Positions 11,296-21,884 are shown, counted from the stretch's first letter. The stretch is 64,000 bases of DNA from Gracilariopsis chorda (GCA_003194525.1 NBIV01000229.1:1-64000); one strand, 5' to 3'. Numbers and translations are program-made. The notes: generated by a model not told the origin, from the letters alone.

Positions 11296-12299
11296 GTCGT
11301 TGTTGGGTAAAGATTATTGAAGCTGAATGGTGACATTGAAGGGTAATATATAGACAAAAGATACCCTAAGACGAACAATACCTTTTGCTGAGCTGGTCCG
11401 TCGTGACAAGGATGTGGCCCATGGTAGTTTATTATGAGTTGTTGCTTAGACTGAGTATGCACATGTAGAGATTATACGAAGAGCCTCATTGTCGATAAAA
11501 TCCCGAGATCAGTGGTCTCCAAGCCAACTCGGGCCAGACCACTTCTACTACCTTTGGCGACCCCCACCTTCCCTTAGAGCTGTCTGCTCCTCTTTGCCCC
11601 AAACAATACTCGGGACAAGAACCCACCAGCAGCAGTAGCAGCGGTGGAACCACAGGCAGCAATCCAAAAGCGCCCCACCCCCTCTCCTCGCTAGGCCCGG
11701 ATCCACAGAGTAAAATGGAGCGCAATCTTCCCTACAGCGAGGAGCAGGCGGATATCATTCCCCCAGACCAGCCGGCAGACGTACACGACCCCACTTTTAC
11801 AGCATAACCGTGATGCTTGTGTTTCTGCATACCGTTAGTTACTCGGCTGCCTCAGTCTGTCACGAGATCTGCCGGCTTATTAGTTCCCTCCAAGCCACCC
11901 ACTAAACCTAATTGTTTCGTCTTGCGTGTTCAGTGAAGAAATTTGTATCCCTATTGTGCTAGACCTAACGTTTTGGGCGTGCATCTGTTGTCAGCACTGT
12001 TCTTATCTACCGCTGCTAGTGGGCCGCTGTCCTTTGTACGCTTTTATCATCATCTATTTCCGCCTTGCCTTATTCGAGGCGGTACATGTCTTGTGCCTGC
12101 CGCCGCAGTATTCAGGTTGCTATTAACCCTTCTTGGTTTACTATCTATTGGCATTGCACGCCAGTGCTAATATACTCGAGATACAAACAGATTTTCAAGC
12201 TACTCTCCAGCAAAGAAGGGTACAAAAAGGGCTGTTGTCGTCCGGTGTCGTGAAATCGTGCAAAATGACACTCACAATTATCACGGGAATTGGGGTGTT

Positions 12300-12795
12300 G
12301 AGTAAAAAATGTCTTCGCGACAATTTAATGGGCAATGATGTCTCAGTTGGACTGGTCCTGTTTCATATGCAGAAAGGGCCTTGTACTCACTTGTAGAGGT
12401 TACCGTTGGAAAGCGCTCCACATGAGTAATTTTAGTGTTTTTCCCTCATTGCCTGCGTGTTGTGTGTGTGTGCGTTCTCTGAGAGATACGTGTATTACGA
12501 GACCAGTTGGTTATCGACCAATGCCTGATGACATCCCAGGCATTGGTTGATGACCAACCGTTCTAACTCTTTGGTGATGTGCCATGATTTCAATTGCTGT
12601 TTGCGCTTGTTGAGCCCAAGAAAAAGGTCTTTCTTGAACCCCCAATCAATGAAGTTGGTTGCAAAAGCCTGCAAATTTATTGGTATGGAGAGTCGCCGAC
12701 CGACAAAATCTCTATCAGATTTCTCACGAGATTCTGAACCGTCTCATGACATTACTTCCCCTCTGATAGCCAACAAGTTATAGGCACAGCTGCAG
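12300..12795. other. Intergenic stretch upstream of the four-repeat gene
   Basis: No gene recognised. It holds the strong hairpin at 12506-12558 and leads into the TATA box of the next gene. The open frame at 12547-12783 has no recognisable features. Confidence 0.5.
12506..12558. repeat. Long inverted repeat upstream of the four-repeat gene
   Basis: Arms of about 22 bp (GTTGGTTATCGACCAATGCC and its near-complement) match except at two positions and enclose a 9-base loop. It lies about 240 bp upstream of the TATA box at 12796. It could be a small-RNA precursor, a regulatory palindrome or the centre of a tiny transposon. Confidence 0.7.
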
Positions 12796-12802
12796 TATAA
12801 AA
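12796..12802 (+). promoter_or_regulatory. TATA box
   Basis: TATAAAA, 130 bp upstream of the ATG at 12932, with no intervening ATG in frame. Probable core promoter of the four-repeat gene. Confidence 0.5.
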
Positions 12803-12931
12803 GCGGATAAGTTACATTGTGGTTGATCCCGCTATGCAAGTAGGTACGTAGGAAGATTCACCTCGGCACTTCCCGCAGACACAGCTCTATTCTTGATTGC
12901 ATCCACGCACCTGCAACGCCGGCGAAGCACG

Positions 12932-13615
12932 ATGAGTTTTTCTCTGAACCAATCGGCCTACGTTCCGGATACAACCGAGTACCGCCACGGATATAACTCG
13001 ATTTCGAATGTATGCTTTGTTAACGCTCCTGAGGATGCAAACTTCTCCAGATGTGCCATGCTGTACGGCGGAGACCGATACCGGTTCTACTGCTTCAAAG
13101 GCAGCTCACATGATACGTTCTACCAGTTTGCATGGAATGGAAGCGCGTATGAATATGGATACGAAAATATCATCCCAGAACTCTCTATCACCGGTCTCCC
13201 TTTCGATGCGGATTGCAGCAAGTTCGCCATACTTCACGATGGTGAAGATTATAGGTTGTTCGTACGAAAACTCGGAGCGGCTGTTCTCTACCAATGCGCC
13301 TGGGACGGATCGTTCTACACCTTCGGCTACAAGTCCATTGAGGAACTTCCGCTGACGGGATTCCCCGCCGATGCCGATCTTAGCCGATGGGACATGTTGC
13401 ACGACGGTAGCACTTATCGTCTCTACTGCATGTCGTATACATGCCCGACCACTCTTTATCAAGGAGCGTTCTCGGCCGAATCTTCAAGTTATGAATTTGG
13501 ACACCAATCGATCCCGAAGATCACTCTAACTGAGAATCCAGAAAGCACCACTTACAGCGACATTGCCATGTTACATGATGGGAGCGACTATCGCCTTTAC
13601 ATTCCGTCCGCGTGA
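12932..13615 (+). CDS. Four-repeat protein with MLHDG-YRLY motif, 227 aa
   Basis: Intronless frame of 227 codons. The frame is open further upstream to 12893, but the first ATG is at 12932. The protein is four tandem repeats of about 56-58 residues, each with the core x-M/I-L-H-D-G-x-x-Y-R-L-Y (cores near residues 43-53, 99-110, 155-165 and 213-223). Each core is followed by a Y-Q-x-A-W/F block and Y-x-x-G-Y/H-x-S-I. The fourth repeat ends just after the core. There is no signal peptide or membrane segment. Aromatic and aspartate-rich beta-type repeats of this sort suggest a propeller- or lectin-like fold, but that is inference. I do not recognise a named family. It looks complete and undamaged. 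Confidence 0.85.
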   Translation: MSFSLNQSAYVPDTTEYRHGYNSISNVCFVNAPEDANFSRCAMLYGGDRYRFYCFKGSSHDTFYQFAWNGSAYEYGYENIIPELSITGLPFDADCSKFAILHDGEDYRLFVRKLGAAVLYQCAWDGSFYTFGYKSIEELPLTGFPADADLSRWDMLHDGSTYRLYCMSYTCPTTLYQGAFSAESSSYEFGHQSIPKITLTENPESTTYSDIAMLHDGSDYRLYIPSA

Positions 13616-15183
13616 TTTTGTGCGTGCAACGAGAGAATCAGCTGTAGTATTCTGCCGCGATCTGGCGAAGAGGTGCTGTCCCACAAGGGCGAGTTTGGAA
13701 GGCGCTGAATAGTACCACCTGGTGATAGCTGCGAAATACACAACCATTCTTTCTTCGAATGATGTAGTAATAGCGCGATCGCTACTAAAGTATCGTGGCC
13801 AGTCGTTGGCCTTTCACTTCTCATGCGTTGTGCTTGTAACGGGGTACGAAGGTACCTACCGACAGTATGCTTTTTCATGCGGATCGTGCAAAAGAATAGC
13901 ACAGGTCAAACCACCGATATGAGAAACTCTCGTACAAGAAACCCCGTCGTTGGCGATGCGAGGGTAACAAAGGTAAGCAGTCACTTTCGAGAGTTTCATA
14001 CAATGCATCTTGACGTGGCTGGGGCTCATGTGATGCGGCACAGGAAATAGCACGATCACCTATCTCCGCGATCCGTGTAAGGCTGGCCTTCAAACCGTGG
14101 CTAAGATAAGTTACGCATTGTATGATACCCTAAATCGCAACTTTTCCTCATTCGTGACAAGTCATGTGTAGATATATCTAAGATAAGTTACCCAGTGTAT
14201 TAATATGCGAAGCAAGATGGGAGTGGTCTCTGACGACTGAGCTATGCGCAGTTCCCAACCGCACACCGCAGGAACGTGGAGGGTGAGGCTTCCAGTGAAC
14301 GCCCACAGTAAATAGTATCCTTAGTAACCTATCGCTGGTGTAAATTCAATTGTCCTTGCGGTACTCGCACCGGTGCGCGCGGACCCCAAGTAAACAATTC
14401 GCCGGTCCAGCCGGGGCTGTACAGGGGCCCGCGTTCAGCATGCCCAAAGAGAGCAGAGCCAGATTCGGGCCCAGAGCCGTGCAATTTCATTCCCGAACCG
14501 CGAAAAAGCCAATCAAAACAACTGTCTAGGCTGATTTTTTGCGCCGTGGTCTGCCAGATATGACACGTGGGTGAGGTTGTGACCCTTAGTCACATAGGCT
14601 ACTGTTGACGGATAGCCTTTAGTCTCATTTACCCCTGAAATGACGCTCGAGTACTCACCCAACCCTAAGCAGGGTTACAGGGCACAACCATCTGAGATTC
14701 TAGCTCGGCTTGGCGGTTCTGATCGACCGACAGGTTGCTGGTCTCCGTGAGAGACACAATCGCCTGTCCATTTCGCTTCCCTCGTTACTGGAGGAAAGAC
14801 GGGTACACCTCGAGAAGGCGGATCGGCATGTATCGCTGGTACCCAGGGCTCTAACTCTACATGTAAACACTAGACCAAAAAGAGACCGCGAACAGCAGAT
14901 ACAAACGACCGTTCTGATTTCATTGGCCATGAGCCGCTCCTCTCGCTACAACCGATAACATGTGCATGCCCACTGATCTTGCTCAGGTTCTACTTGAAAA
15001 CGTGAAATGAAACACTGATGTAGTCAAACCAGCACTGAGAAATAGAGACGGTAAGTCCAGCGAGACCAGGAAACATGCCAAACTGCCTTATAACGTGCTG
15101 GAAGTTGAAAAGAGTCTCGCGTTTCATCGCAAGAGCGTCTTCGTGGAATCCACTCCCAACGCCTACGCCCCTGCAGCAAGCTC

Positions 15184-15246
15184 GTACAAGGGCAGAGCAT
15201 GCGATTCCTATAAAATTCATAGGAATCGCATATTCCACCCTTGTAC
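15184..15246. repeat. Two-step inverted repeat
   Basis: An outer pair GTACAAGGG / CCCTTGTAC encloses, after 8 unpaired bases on each side, an 11-bp inner pair GCGATTCCTAT / ATAGGAATCGC around a 7-base loop. The symmetry of the two internal bulges is striking. It could be a structured RNA, a miRNA-like precursor or a small mobile element core. Confidence 0.75.
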
Positions 15247-15257
15247 TGTATATCACG

Positions 15258-15283
15258 TGAAGGAGCCCGATGCGGGCTTCTTC
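15258..15283. repeat. Short hairpin next to the two-step inverted repeat
   Basis: GAAGGAGCCCG, a short loop, then CGGGCTTCTTC: an 11-bp stem with one G-T pair, about 12 bp downstream of the larger inverted repeat. Confidence 0.6.
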
Positions 15284-16783
15284 ATAGGCTACAAAGGGAT
15301 ATTTTCGTTGCACTGTATCGAGAGGAGTCTCCAGCAGTGAATACAGCAAAGCTATACGTTTTAACTGCACGGTCAGCAAACTGTGGAAGTGAAAACGGTT
15401 GAACTATATTGGGATACTTCGCTACTCGATAAGCCAGCATCATCTTTGAAGGACAACTGCTTGCGGTTTTCAAGAGTCCGCCGTACCCTTGTATCGTATG
15501 GCTTTGTTGCCACTGAAAAGAGAGAAGACTCCACGTTTTTCTCCCATGTGATTGCAAAAGCTGGTAACCCTTTACTTTCCCTCCGGGTTCCACAGCATAG
15601 AACCACACATTTACAACTACCGTAACCTTACCCTTGTACGCAGAACCTTCGATCCCTGCGTCACAGCATGGGTTCTACAGTCTGTGCCCGATTCTGGTAA
15701 CCCCTACCTTTGCAATGAGATACGCCTTTTTCCGTTTTCTGTTCATGCAGATGGGCAACACCAACCCTGTCATTCGTAACGTTGACCGCGGCTGGTGCCG
15801 CGATTGCCATTCTCTGCATCGCTTAACATGAGTATCTCACGATCACAAAGTCTCATTCAACAAGAAAATATGTCACTCAAATCCCCAAATTCATCAAAGA
15901 ATCTGTGTGGTAACGAAAATTTGGGTCACAATATGCCCTTCAATGCTTTATCATTTCTTCTTTTCACCATAATCGAACCTACCCGTTTAGTTGTCTAACA
16001 GCCGCTTGAATTCTCACCTCCGTTCAAAGTCGAGCATACTCGCCGTTAGGCCACATAGTGGGAAGTCTAACTGTACAGCTGTGCAGAATTACTCTTGAGA
16101 AGAATCAGCATCAGCCTCGTCCGGCGGATTAAGGTTCTCATCACAGGTTTGGTTGTGTGCGAGTCACACGCAGCACTAGACGTTGACAATGGACTTTCAA
16201 AGGTGAGAGCTTGTTTTCTACAGCTTCGTATAGGCAGAACAAGAGGGGGTTTAACTCCATTGAGGTTTTAAGACCAGAGTGGAGGTTTTGTGTTCTTCTT
16301 AATGATTTTTATTGCTCCAGAAATATTCAATAGAACTAGCAATGGATTCACATCCAAATTCATTCATTGCCGCCGGAATCTGGAAAAGATCATGGTTATC
16401 TCCCATTATCGACGACAAATGCAGTGATCTTCACGTACTAGATTTCATCAATGCTGCATGTAGAGGGCGAAAGAATGCGCTGCTTCCTTGTTTCTGCATT
16501 CGAAAAGAGTCGCAAAATTTGTGGAGTGATGCAAATTCTCAGTGTTTATAGAGTTCTCAAAATTGCAGAAAGTGTCTGCCGGTGCGGTTCCCTATCTGCT
16601 ATGAGGCTCAAATTACGGATATGCTAGAGTCGCAAAAATTCCTGACTACATCCGCGAAGAATATAGCTTGAGCACTAAATTCTGTGATGCAACGATGATT
16701 CACTCATTCTTCGCTTTGAGCGGCTATGCTTGTAATCTGTTACTGTTCGTCTTCGTAAGCTAGAGTCCCTCTACTAATGCCTT

Positions 16784-17014
16784 ATGGCTCGAATACAGAT
16801 GCACTCCGCATGTTTGTACATCGTTTCCCGATCAGAAAAAAAAGGTCGGGCGTGTCAGAGAGACCTAGTACGCTTTGTACAAGGGTACATCAATCGATCA
16901 GAAAATCCACATTGTGTGGTGGACCGGGACATATACTTGCGGGTGTATGCTACTGTACTTTTGCGCACTGCGGGTAGAGAGCTGGGAGCACTGTTGAAGA
17001 ATCGAGTAGAGTAA
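16784..17014 (+). CDS. Short hypothetical frame, 76 aa
   Basis: An ATG-started frame of 76 codons with a helical, arginine-rich sequence (RDLVRFVQGYI, RDIYLRVYATVLLRTAG). It ends about 15 bp before the palindrome at 17029. No family is recognised and a second frame overlaps it, so it may be chance. Confidence 0.15.
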   Translation: MARIQMHSACLYIVSRSEKKGRACQRDLVRFVQGYINRSENPHCVVDRDIYLRVYATVLLRTAGRELGALLKNRVE

Positions 17015-17028
17015 GCTTTACCTTTGAT

Positions 17029-17049
17029 TACCCCGGCTTAGCCGGGGTA
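17029..17049. repeat. GC-rich palindrome
   Basis: TACCCCGGCT, one base, AGCCGGGGTA: a perfect 10-bp inverted repeat in AT-richer surroundings, between the short frame ending at 17014 and the gene starting at 17697. Confidence 0.7.
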
Positions 17050-17696
17050 CACTCCTAACAATTACCATCCGGCATCCTAAGACCAGTGACTTTTCTACAC
17101 AGAGAGGTGACAGGTTAGCCAGATGAGAAGGGAACATTAATAATCTCCCCTTTCATTCGCTGGGCGTCGGCTTCAAGCCTTCCAGGGATGGCTAAGGTCA
17201 ACTAGGGAACTTGTCAATTCAAACCCGACCAGTATTGAAAGGCCATTTGAAGAATTGTACCCATCGCCCCGTTTCATACAACTCACAGATTGAAAGAAAA
17301 GTTCTTTGGGTGGATACGGCAAGTACGTATGCGTTATCCACCGATGCACCACACTTAATATAAAAAAACTGGCATTTGCTGCTAGAACGTAAACCACCTG
17401 CAAACCACAAAGCATTATGACTTCCCTGTCATGGTTGCTTGCAACTGGAGCTCAGCAGCGTCGGGTTGAATTTGCTCTCCTTTCCCTTGCAGGGAAGATC
17501 ATCGTTATCATACCCTAATGCAATCCTCCCGGTGATGTACAGTAATGAGTAACCTAACATCTTGTTCGCTACTTCATCGTCGTGTTGCTCATCACCTTCT
17601 CCCGACGTTGGCTGCATCCTTTCACCCACGTAAAAGTCGCAGACCATCAAGGTCTGAAGTCTGCACTCTGAGCCAACTCGTGCTCTGAAAATCAAC

Positions 17697-19784
17697 ATGG
17701 CTGCCCCTTTCCTTGGCCGAACACTATGTGTCGCCCTCGCCGTTATCTCTCTACTCTTCTCACACGCTCTGGCACACTCGCTGCAACGCTTCTACACATG
17801 TCCGAGTCTGCTGGACTACTTCAAAACTAACGCTCTTGAACGTGTTGGGCCTTATGGCTTGGGATCCAGTCGCAACTATGGATTCGGTGGTTTTGGCGCG
17901 TTTCCCTGCTATAACGGAGGTTTCGGTGGGGTGGCCAGTGCAATTATTGGTGGGAAGGGTGGACGTGGTGGAGATGGAGGCGCTGGAGCTGTTTTTGGCG
18001 CTGCAGGCCAAGGGGGGAATGGCTTTACGGAATCTGCCACACTGGCGCAAGCTCCGTCAGAACCTCAAGTTGCAGGAGTCGACTTTTCAGAAACTAACGT
18101 TCAGGTTGCAGGAGTAGACGAACCTGATATTGTCAAGACGGACGGCACCAATGTGTATGTGGTCCGCGGAAAGAAGCTCTTTGTGCTCCAGTCGTCGTCA
18201 AATGGGCATTCTACTCGCGTTCTTGGACAGCTCACACTCCCTCAGCATGCCTCAGAAATGCTCATTGAAGGCGATCACTTACTTGTGATTGCGCGCGGAT
18301 ACGGCAAGCTTGGAGAAGATTCGGTTCACGTAGACAACGGTTTCACTGGCTTCGGTAGTCTCATCTCCCGTTCATCCTTTTTTCCAATCCCACGTCCGCA
18401 GAGCACGCCGCTTACCATTGTGTATCAAATCCAGGTGACTAATGGATCACCAAGACTGCTTGCAACCCTTCGAATGGAAGGTACCTACAAGAGCTCTAGA
18501 GAAGTAGGTGGAGTCGCTAGAATCATCATGTACTTCAACCCGAACTCCGGGTTTCCATGGAAATACCCGAGCTGTAGTGTCAGTTATGGTCAGGCCATTG
18601 AGCACAATAAGAAGATTATTCGTGACACAAAGGCGGAGGACTGGGTACCACGTTTCGACTTGAAAACTGCTGGTTCTGATAAGTTTTCGACTGGCCTTGT
18701 TTCCCAATGCGGAAATACGTACAGTCCAGTAGTTTTCTCCGGGTTTGGATTGCTCACTGTTGCCACTGTTTCTTTGTCGGGATCTATCAAACCCTCTGGA
18801 GGTGTATCTATCACCTCTCAGGCAGAAGATGTGTACTCTACTGCTTCGTCTTTGTATGTAACTACGACAGAGTATAGATGGGACTTCTTTGGACTTGAGA
18901 GTGATTTCAGATCTGGTTCAAACTTCAAGTCTTCGATTCATAAGTTTGCTCTTTCGAACGGCGGTGCCAGCTATGTTGCAAGCGGTGAAGTGTCTGGAAG
19001 CGTTTTGAATCAATTCTCTATGCATGACTTCAACGGTTACTTTTTCATCGCTACGACAGATGGTGCTACGTGGTGGACTGGAAGGAACCCCAGCTCCAGC
19101 AAGGTTACAGCATTCCGTGCAGTCAAAAAGTCTAAGAGCTTGGTAAAGACAGGTGAGGTGGGCAATCTGGGGCTTGGAGAGCGTATTTTTGCTGTTCGCT
19201 ACGTGAAGAATACTGCCTACGTGGTGACGTTCAGAAGAATCGATCCGTTGTACATCATCGATCTGTCAAATCCGTGGCATTTGAGGGCTACAGGCGAGTT
19301 GAAGATTCCTGGCTATAGTGCGTACCTTCATCCTATTTCTTCTGGACGCATTCTCGGAGTTGGACAGGACGCCACTCCGGAAGGAAGGACTACAGGGGCA
19401 AAGGTGTCGCTATTCGACGTGAGCGACGTGAAGAAACCGAAGGAGCTGTCATCGTGGACTCTACCACGCAGTACCAGCACAGCTGAATGGGACCATCGCG
19501 CATTTTTGTTCTGGGAACCTGAATCTGTGGCCGTACTTCCGATATCAACGTACTATTCTGCTTCAGATAGGTTTGTTGGCTCCATCCTGCTAGATATCAC
19601 GGACACGGAGATTAAGGAACGTGGTCGAATCATGCACCAGAATAAGAGCGAATACAGATCCCGAATTGAGCGCAACCTTGTTCTTGGGGGAACGAAACTA
19701 TGGTCTCTTTCTTACGAGAGAATGCAACTGAATGATATCCGCGACCTTCGCAAGCTGTCAAGTGTTGATCTTCCAAGGTACTAA
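17697..19784 (+). CDS. Secreted protein with C-terminal beta-propeller domain, 695 aa
   Basis: Intronless and complete. A signal peptide (residues 1-26, MAAPFLGRTLCVALAVISLL then FSHALA) is followed by a glycine-rich spacer (about 60-110) and the family hallmark NVQVAGVDEPDIVKTDG (134-150). The propeller follows, including YIIDLSNPWHLRATGELKIP near 517-540 and GAKVSLFDVSDVKKPKELSS near 570-590. These match the Pfam family of secreted proteins with a C-terminal beta-propeller distantly related to WD40 (PF09826). That family is best known from archaea and bacteria and has no assigned reaction. QVAGVD occurs twice close together (123-129 and 136-142), a small internal duplication. The likely site is the cell surface or cell wall. 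A compact palindrome lies 125 bp after the stop. Transfer from a prokaryote is possible but only inferred. Confidence 0.92.
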   Translation: MAAPFLGRTLCVALAVISLLFSHALAHSLQRFYTCPSLLDYFKTNALERVGPYGLGSSRNYGFGGFGAFPCYNGGFGGVASAIIGGKGGRGGDGGAGAVFGAAGQGGNGFTESATLAQAPSEPQVAGVDFSETNVQVAGVDEPDIVKTDGTNVYVVRGKKLFVLQSSSNGHSTRVLGQLTLPQHASEMLIEGDHLLVIARGYGKLGEDSVHVDNGFTGFGSLISRSSFFPIPRPQSTPLTIVYQIQVTNGSPRLLATLRMEGTYKSSREVGGVARIIMYFNPNSGFPWKYPSCSVSYGQAIEHNKKIIRDTKAEDWVPRFDLKTAGSDKFSTGLVSQCGNTYSPVVFSGFGLLTVATVSLSGSIKPSGGVSITSQAEDVYSTASSLYVTTTEYRWDFFGLESDFRSGSNFKSSIHKFALSNGGASYVASGEVSGSVLNQFSMHDFNGYFFIATTDGATWWTGRNPSSSKVTAFRAVKKSKSLVKTGEVGNLGLGERIFAVRYVKNTAYVVTFRRIDPLYIIDLSNPWHLRATGELKIPGYSAYLHPISSGRILGVGQDATPEGRTTGAKVSLFDVSDVKKPKELSSWTLPRSTSTAEWDHRAFLFWEPESVAVLPISTYYSASDRFVGSILLDITDTEIKERGRIMHQNKSEYRSRIERNLVLGGTKLWSLSYERMQLNDIRDLRKLSSVDLPRY

Positions 19785-20736
19785 ACGAAGACGTAATGCG
19801 TTGCAAACGACATGCGATTGTGGTGCAGCTGGTTGCAGGAACGGCGCGTATGCATACACTTTCCTTCCCCGTCTTCTGGACGCCCTGGTAATATGTGGTA
19901 CAAGCTAGCCTATACCAATGGTATAGGATTGTGATGTGCTTAGCTGTATTTCAATACCACATTATTAAAGCTAATGAGCTGAACTAAGCTTAGTCGGTGA
20001 TGTAACGCCGAGATAAGGTAAACGGTGATGCCGTGGAGGGTTCTCATCTTTACATACTTGTTCTTCCGTTGTACGGGTGGAAAGAGTTTGAATGCGATCT
20101 CTTCATCTTCACCCTTTCATTCCCAAAGAAATAACAGATGTACGTATCCGATAACGGAGTAGTCCGGTATGGTGATTGGCTAGCCAAACTGTTGTTTGCT
20201 TCAGGAGGCTGACAGCCACAGCTTGGAGAAGACTTGTCTGTTTGGACTCCAAACTTTGGAGCTAAAAAGTTACTGAAGAAGTTTGCCCATGTTGCAGGAC
20301 CAATGGCATGTCTGCAAAATGCCAAACGACTGTTTACAATTGGCCACCCAGTTGGTCAGAGTTGTCTACTGTTGTAAGAGGAGTAATGCTGTTATACATT
20401 TCGTGGGGTTGTGGTCGCAGATGTAGCACAAATACAGACTCGTTCAGCACAAAGCTGGGCTGCGTTGCTACACCTTATCGCCGCCGCCGTTCTCTCCTCA
20501 CTCGACCCAAGGCTGGGTCTTTTTGTCATTGTTCTGTGACCTTTGGCAAGGAATCTCTTACTGACCATCACATTTTGGCGGTAGCGCCCTTTCATCATTG
20601 TAGTATGCAAACCAAAGTCTTCGTAATAAGTATTAGGACATACAAAATTTTCGTAATCATTGCAGAGCGTTCTCTAAATGCTGTCTTCATTCGTGGTATA
20701 TCTTAGTTGCAGCAAGCTATTTGTTGCAACTCTTAT
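19785..20736. other. Intergenic stretch after the propeller gene
   Basis: No coding region recognised. It contains the palindrome at 19909-19927. Open frames on both strands are short and show no family features. Confidence 0.5.
19909..19927. repeat. Palindrome downstream of the propeller gene
   Basis: CCTATACCA, one base, TGGTATAGG: a perfect 9-bp stem, starting 125 bp after the stop codon at 19784. Its position fits a 3'-end signal in the transcript, though this is inference. Confidence 0.55.
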
Positions 20737-21480
20737 TTACTTCTGTGCTTTACTGTTAAGGCGAAAAAATCTATGATCTGGGACCGTCAGCGTGCCAGTT
20801 ACGCAAATTCGATTCAACAGTCTGTCTGTAACTGTGATATACTTTGCTAGGGCGTCAGCAATGTTGAAATTTCCTTGTATCCAGCAAAGAACGTCTGCCT
20901 TGTGGGCTTGAAACGAGTCTTTCAGTCTTCGCACAGTTTGTGTCACTCCGTATTTCCCTTTTTCATGTAGCGTTGTAATAGTGTCGAACACTTCTTTAGA
21001 ATTAACGTTAAAGATAAAAAGAAACCTGTCCGGGCGCAAAATAGACTTAAACGTGGGTGTCAGGTAGAATCCTCTGTCATCTCCCTCAGTGCAAGCAATA
21101 AGCTCTGCGATGTATGGGGAGTACAACAATATCTTCTGCTTGGCACTCGATCAGTCGATGATATAGTAAGTCGTTATATCATTCTTTGCCCTGCACTTTA
21201 ATTCATTTATTACTCCCTTCTGTCCAAATATCTGATTAAGAGAAATGTTGAACGATGAATTCAAGAAGAAAACCACATTCGCTGTTGCAATCTTCCTAAT
21301 AAGGTGCCAACAAATAATGAGTAATCCAAGGTTTCTGAGCTCATGTATCATCTTGTCCACATCAACCAAACGAGCCACAGTAAGTTTACTTATTTTCTAT
21401 TGCATCAATAAACCCACTAAAGCAGCTTGTGGCAACGATTCGCATCCTACCCAGATAAGCTATTCTGCCACTATAGGATA
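20737..21480 (-). mobile_element. Ty1/copia relic (RNase H end)
   Basis: Minus-strand fossil of the C-terminal part of a copia polyprotein. The stretches SPYIAELIACTEGDDRGFYL, NSKEVFDTITTLHEKGKYG and WIQGNFNIADALAKY fit the RNase H region of copia-type elements. It is broken, a fragment only, with no LTR seen next to it. Its divergence suggests it is old. Confidence 0.7.
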
Positions 21481-21884
21481 CAATCTAATCTCGTAAGTTT
21501 GGGCGGCGCTCTTTTTCATAGCTATGCCCGTTTTGCTGATATTTATTGGCTTTATCGAGCTCATATATTCCTTTATCTATAGTTGAATAGTAAAGTTGTC
21601 GTATTGTTTAATATTGCATCCATTAAACTTGATTTTATTATCAATAATTGTTTTGATGACACACAAACATCGATCATTATCTGTGGAAAAACCTCTCATG
21701 TCTTGGCTGGATCCAGAGATCAGAATATTGTTTGTTGAATTGGAAAGCAGCAATGAAATTTACCCATCGTTTGCTCGTCTAATATACAGCTGATTAACTT
21801 CAGAAAAACAAAAAAACATTGATTCATTCAAACGTCAGCTCTTGATGACAACAGCCTAGTGTTTATTTGACATTGGCCTTGTAA
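21481..21884. other. AT-rich gap, nothing recognised
   Basis: Between the copia relic and repeat copy B. No gene, repeat or structured element recognised. Confidence 0.4.

Larger units (their letters stand above)
10130..12290 (-). mobile_element. Three-copy 2.2-kb repeat, copy A
   Basis: Reverse-oriented copy of a repeat also present at 21885-24100 and 41268-about 43250. Read on the minus strand it has the shared head (GTGAGTGTCATTTTGCACG), shared blocks such as CACTGGCGTGCAA, a TATA box (11344-11354), the relic frame at 11295-10867, an unrelated passenger stretch, a GC-rich minisatellite and a tail containing CCCTTAAAATGA. The tail is shared with copy B. The head is clear and the right end approximate. 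I see no transposase and no clear terminal inverted repeat, so the class is open; a non-autonomous DNA transposon is my first guess. Confidence 0.6.
13616..17696. other. Long intergenic stretch with hairpins and short repeats
   Basis: 4.1 kb between the two host genes with no convincing coding region. It holds a 23-bp direct repeat (14101-14123 and 14178-14200, CTAAGATAAGTTAC core), hairpins at 15184-15246, 15258-15283 and 17029-17049, and four exact copies of a 9-mer (GTACAAGGG or its complement at 15184, 15238, 15631 and 16877). Open frames of 60-130 codons on both strands overlap each other without family resemblance. Confidence 0.55.

Noticed and set aside
12893-12931. Upstream extension of the four-repeat gene
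   Set aside because: It begins with TTG; the first ATG is at 12932 and lies just before the repeats.
14990-15608. Minus-strand frames of 108 and 129 codons
   Set aside because: They overlap each other and the hairpins at 15184-15283 and show no family features.
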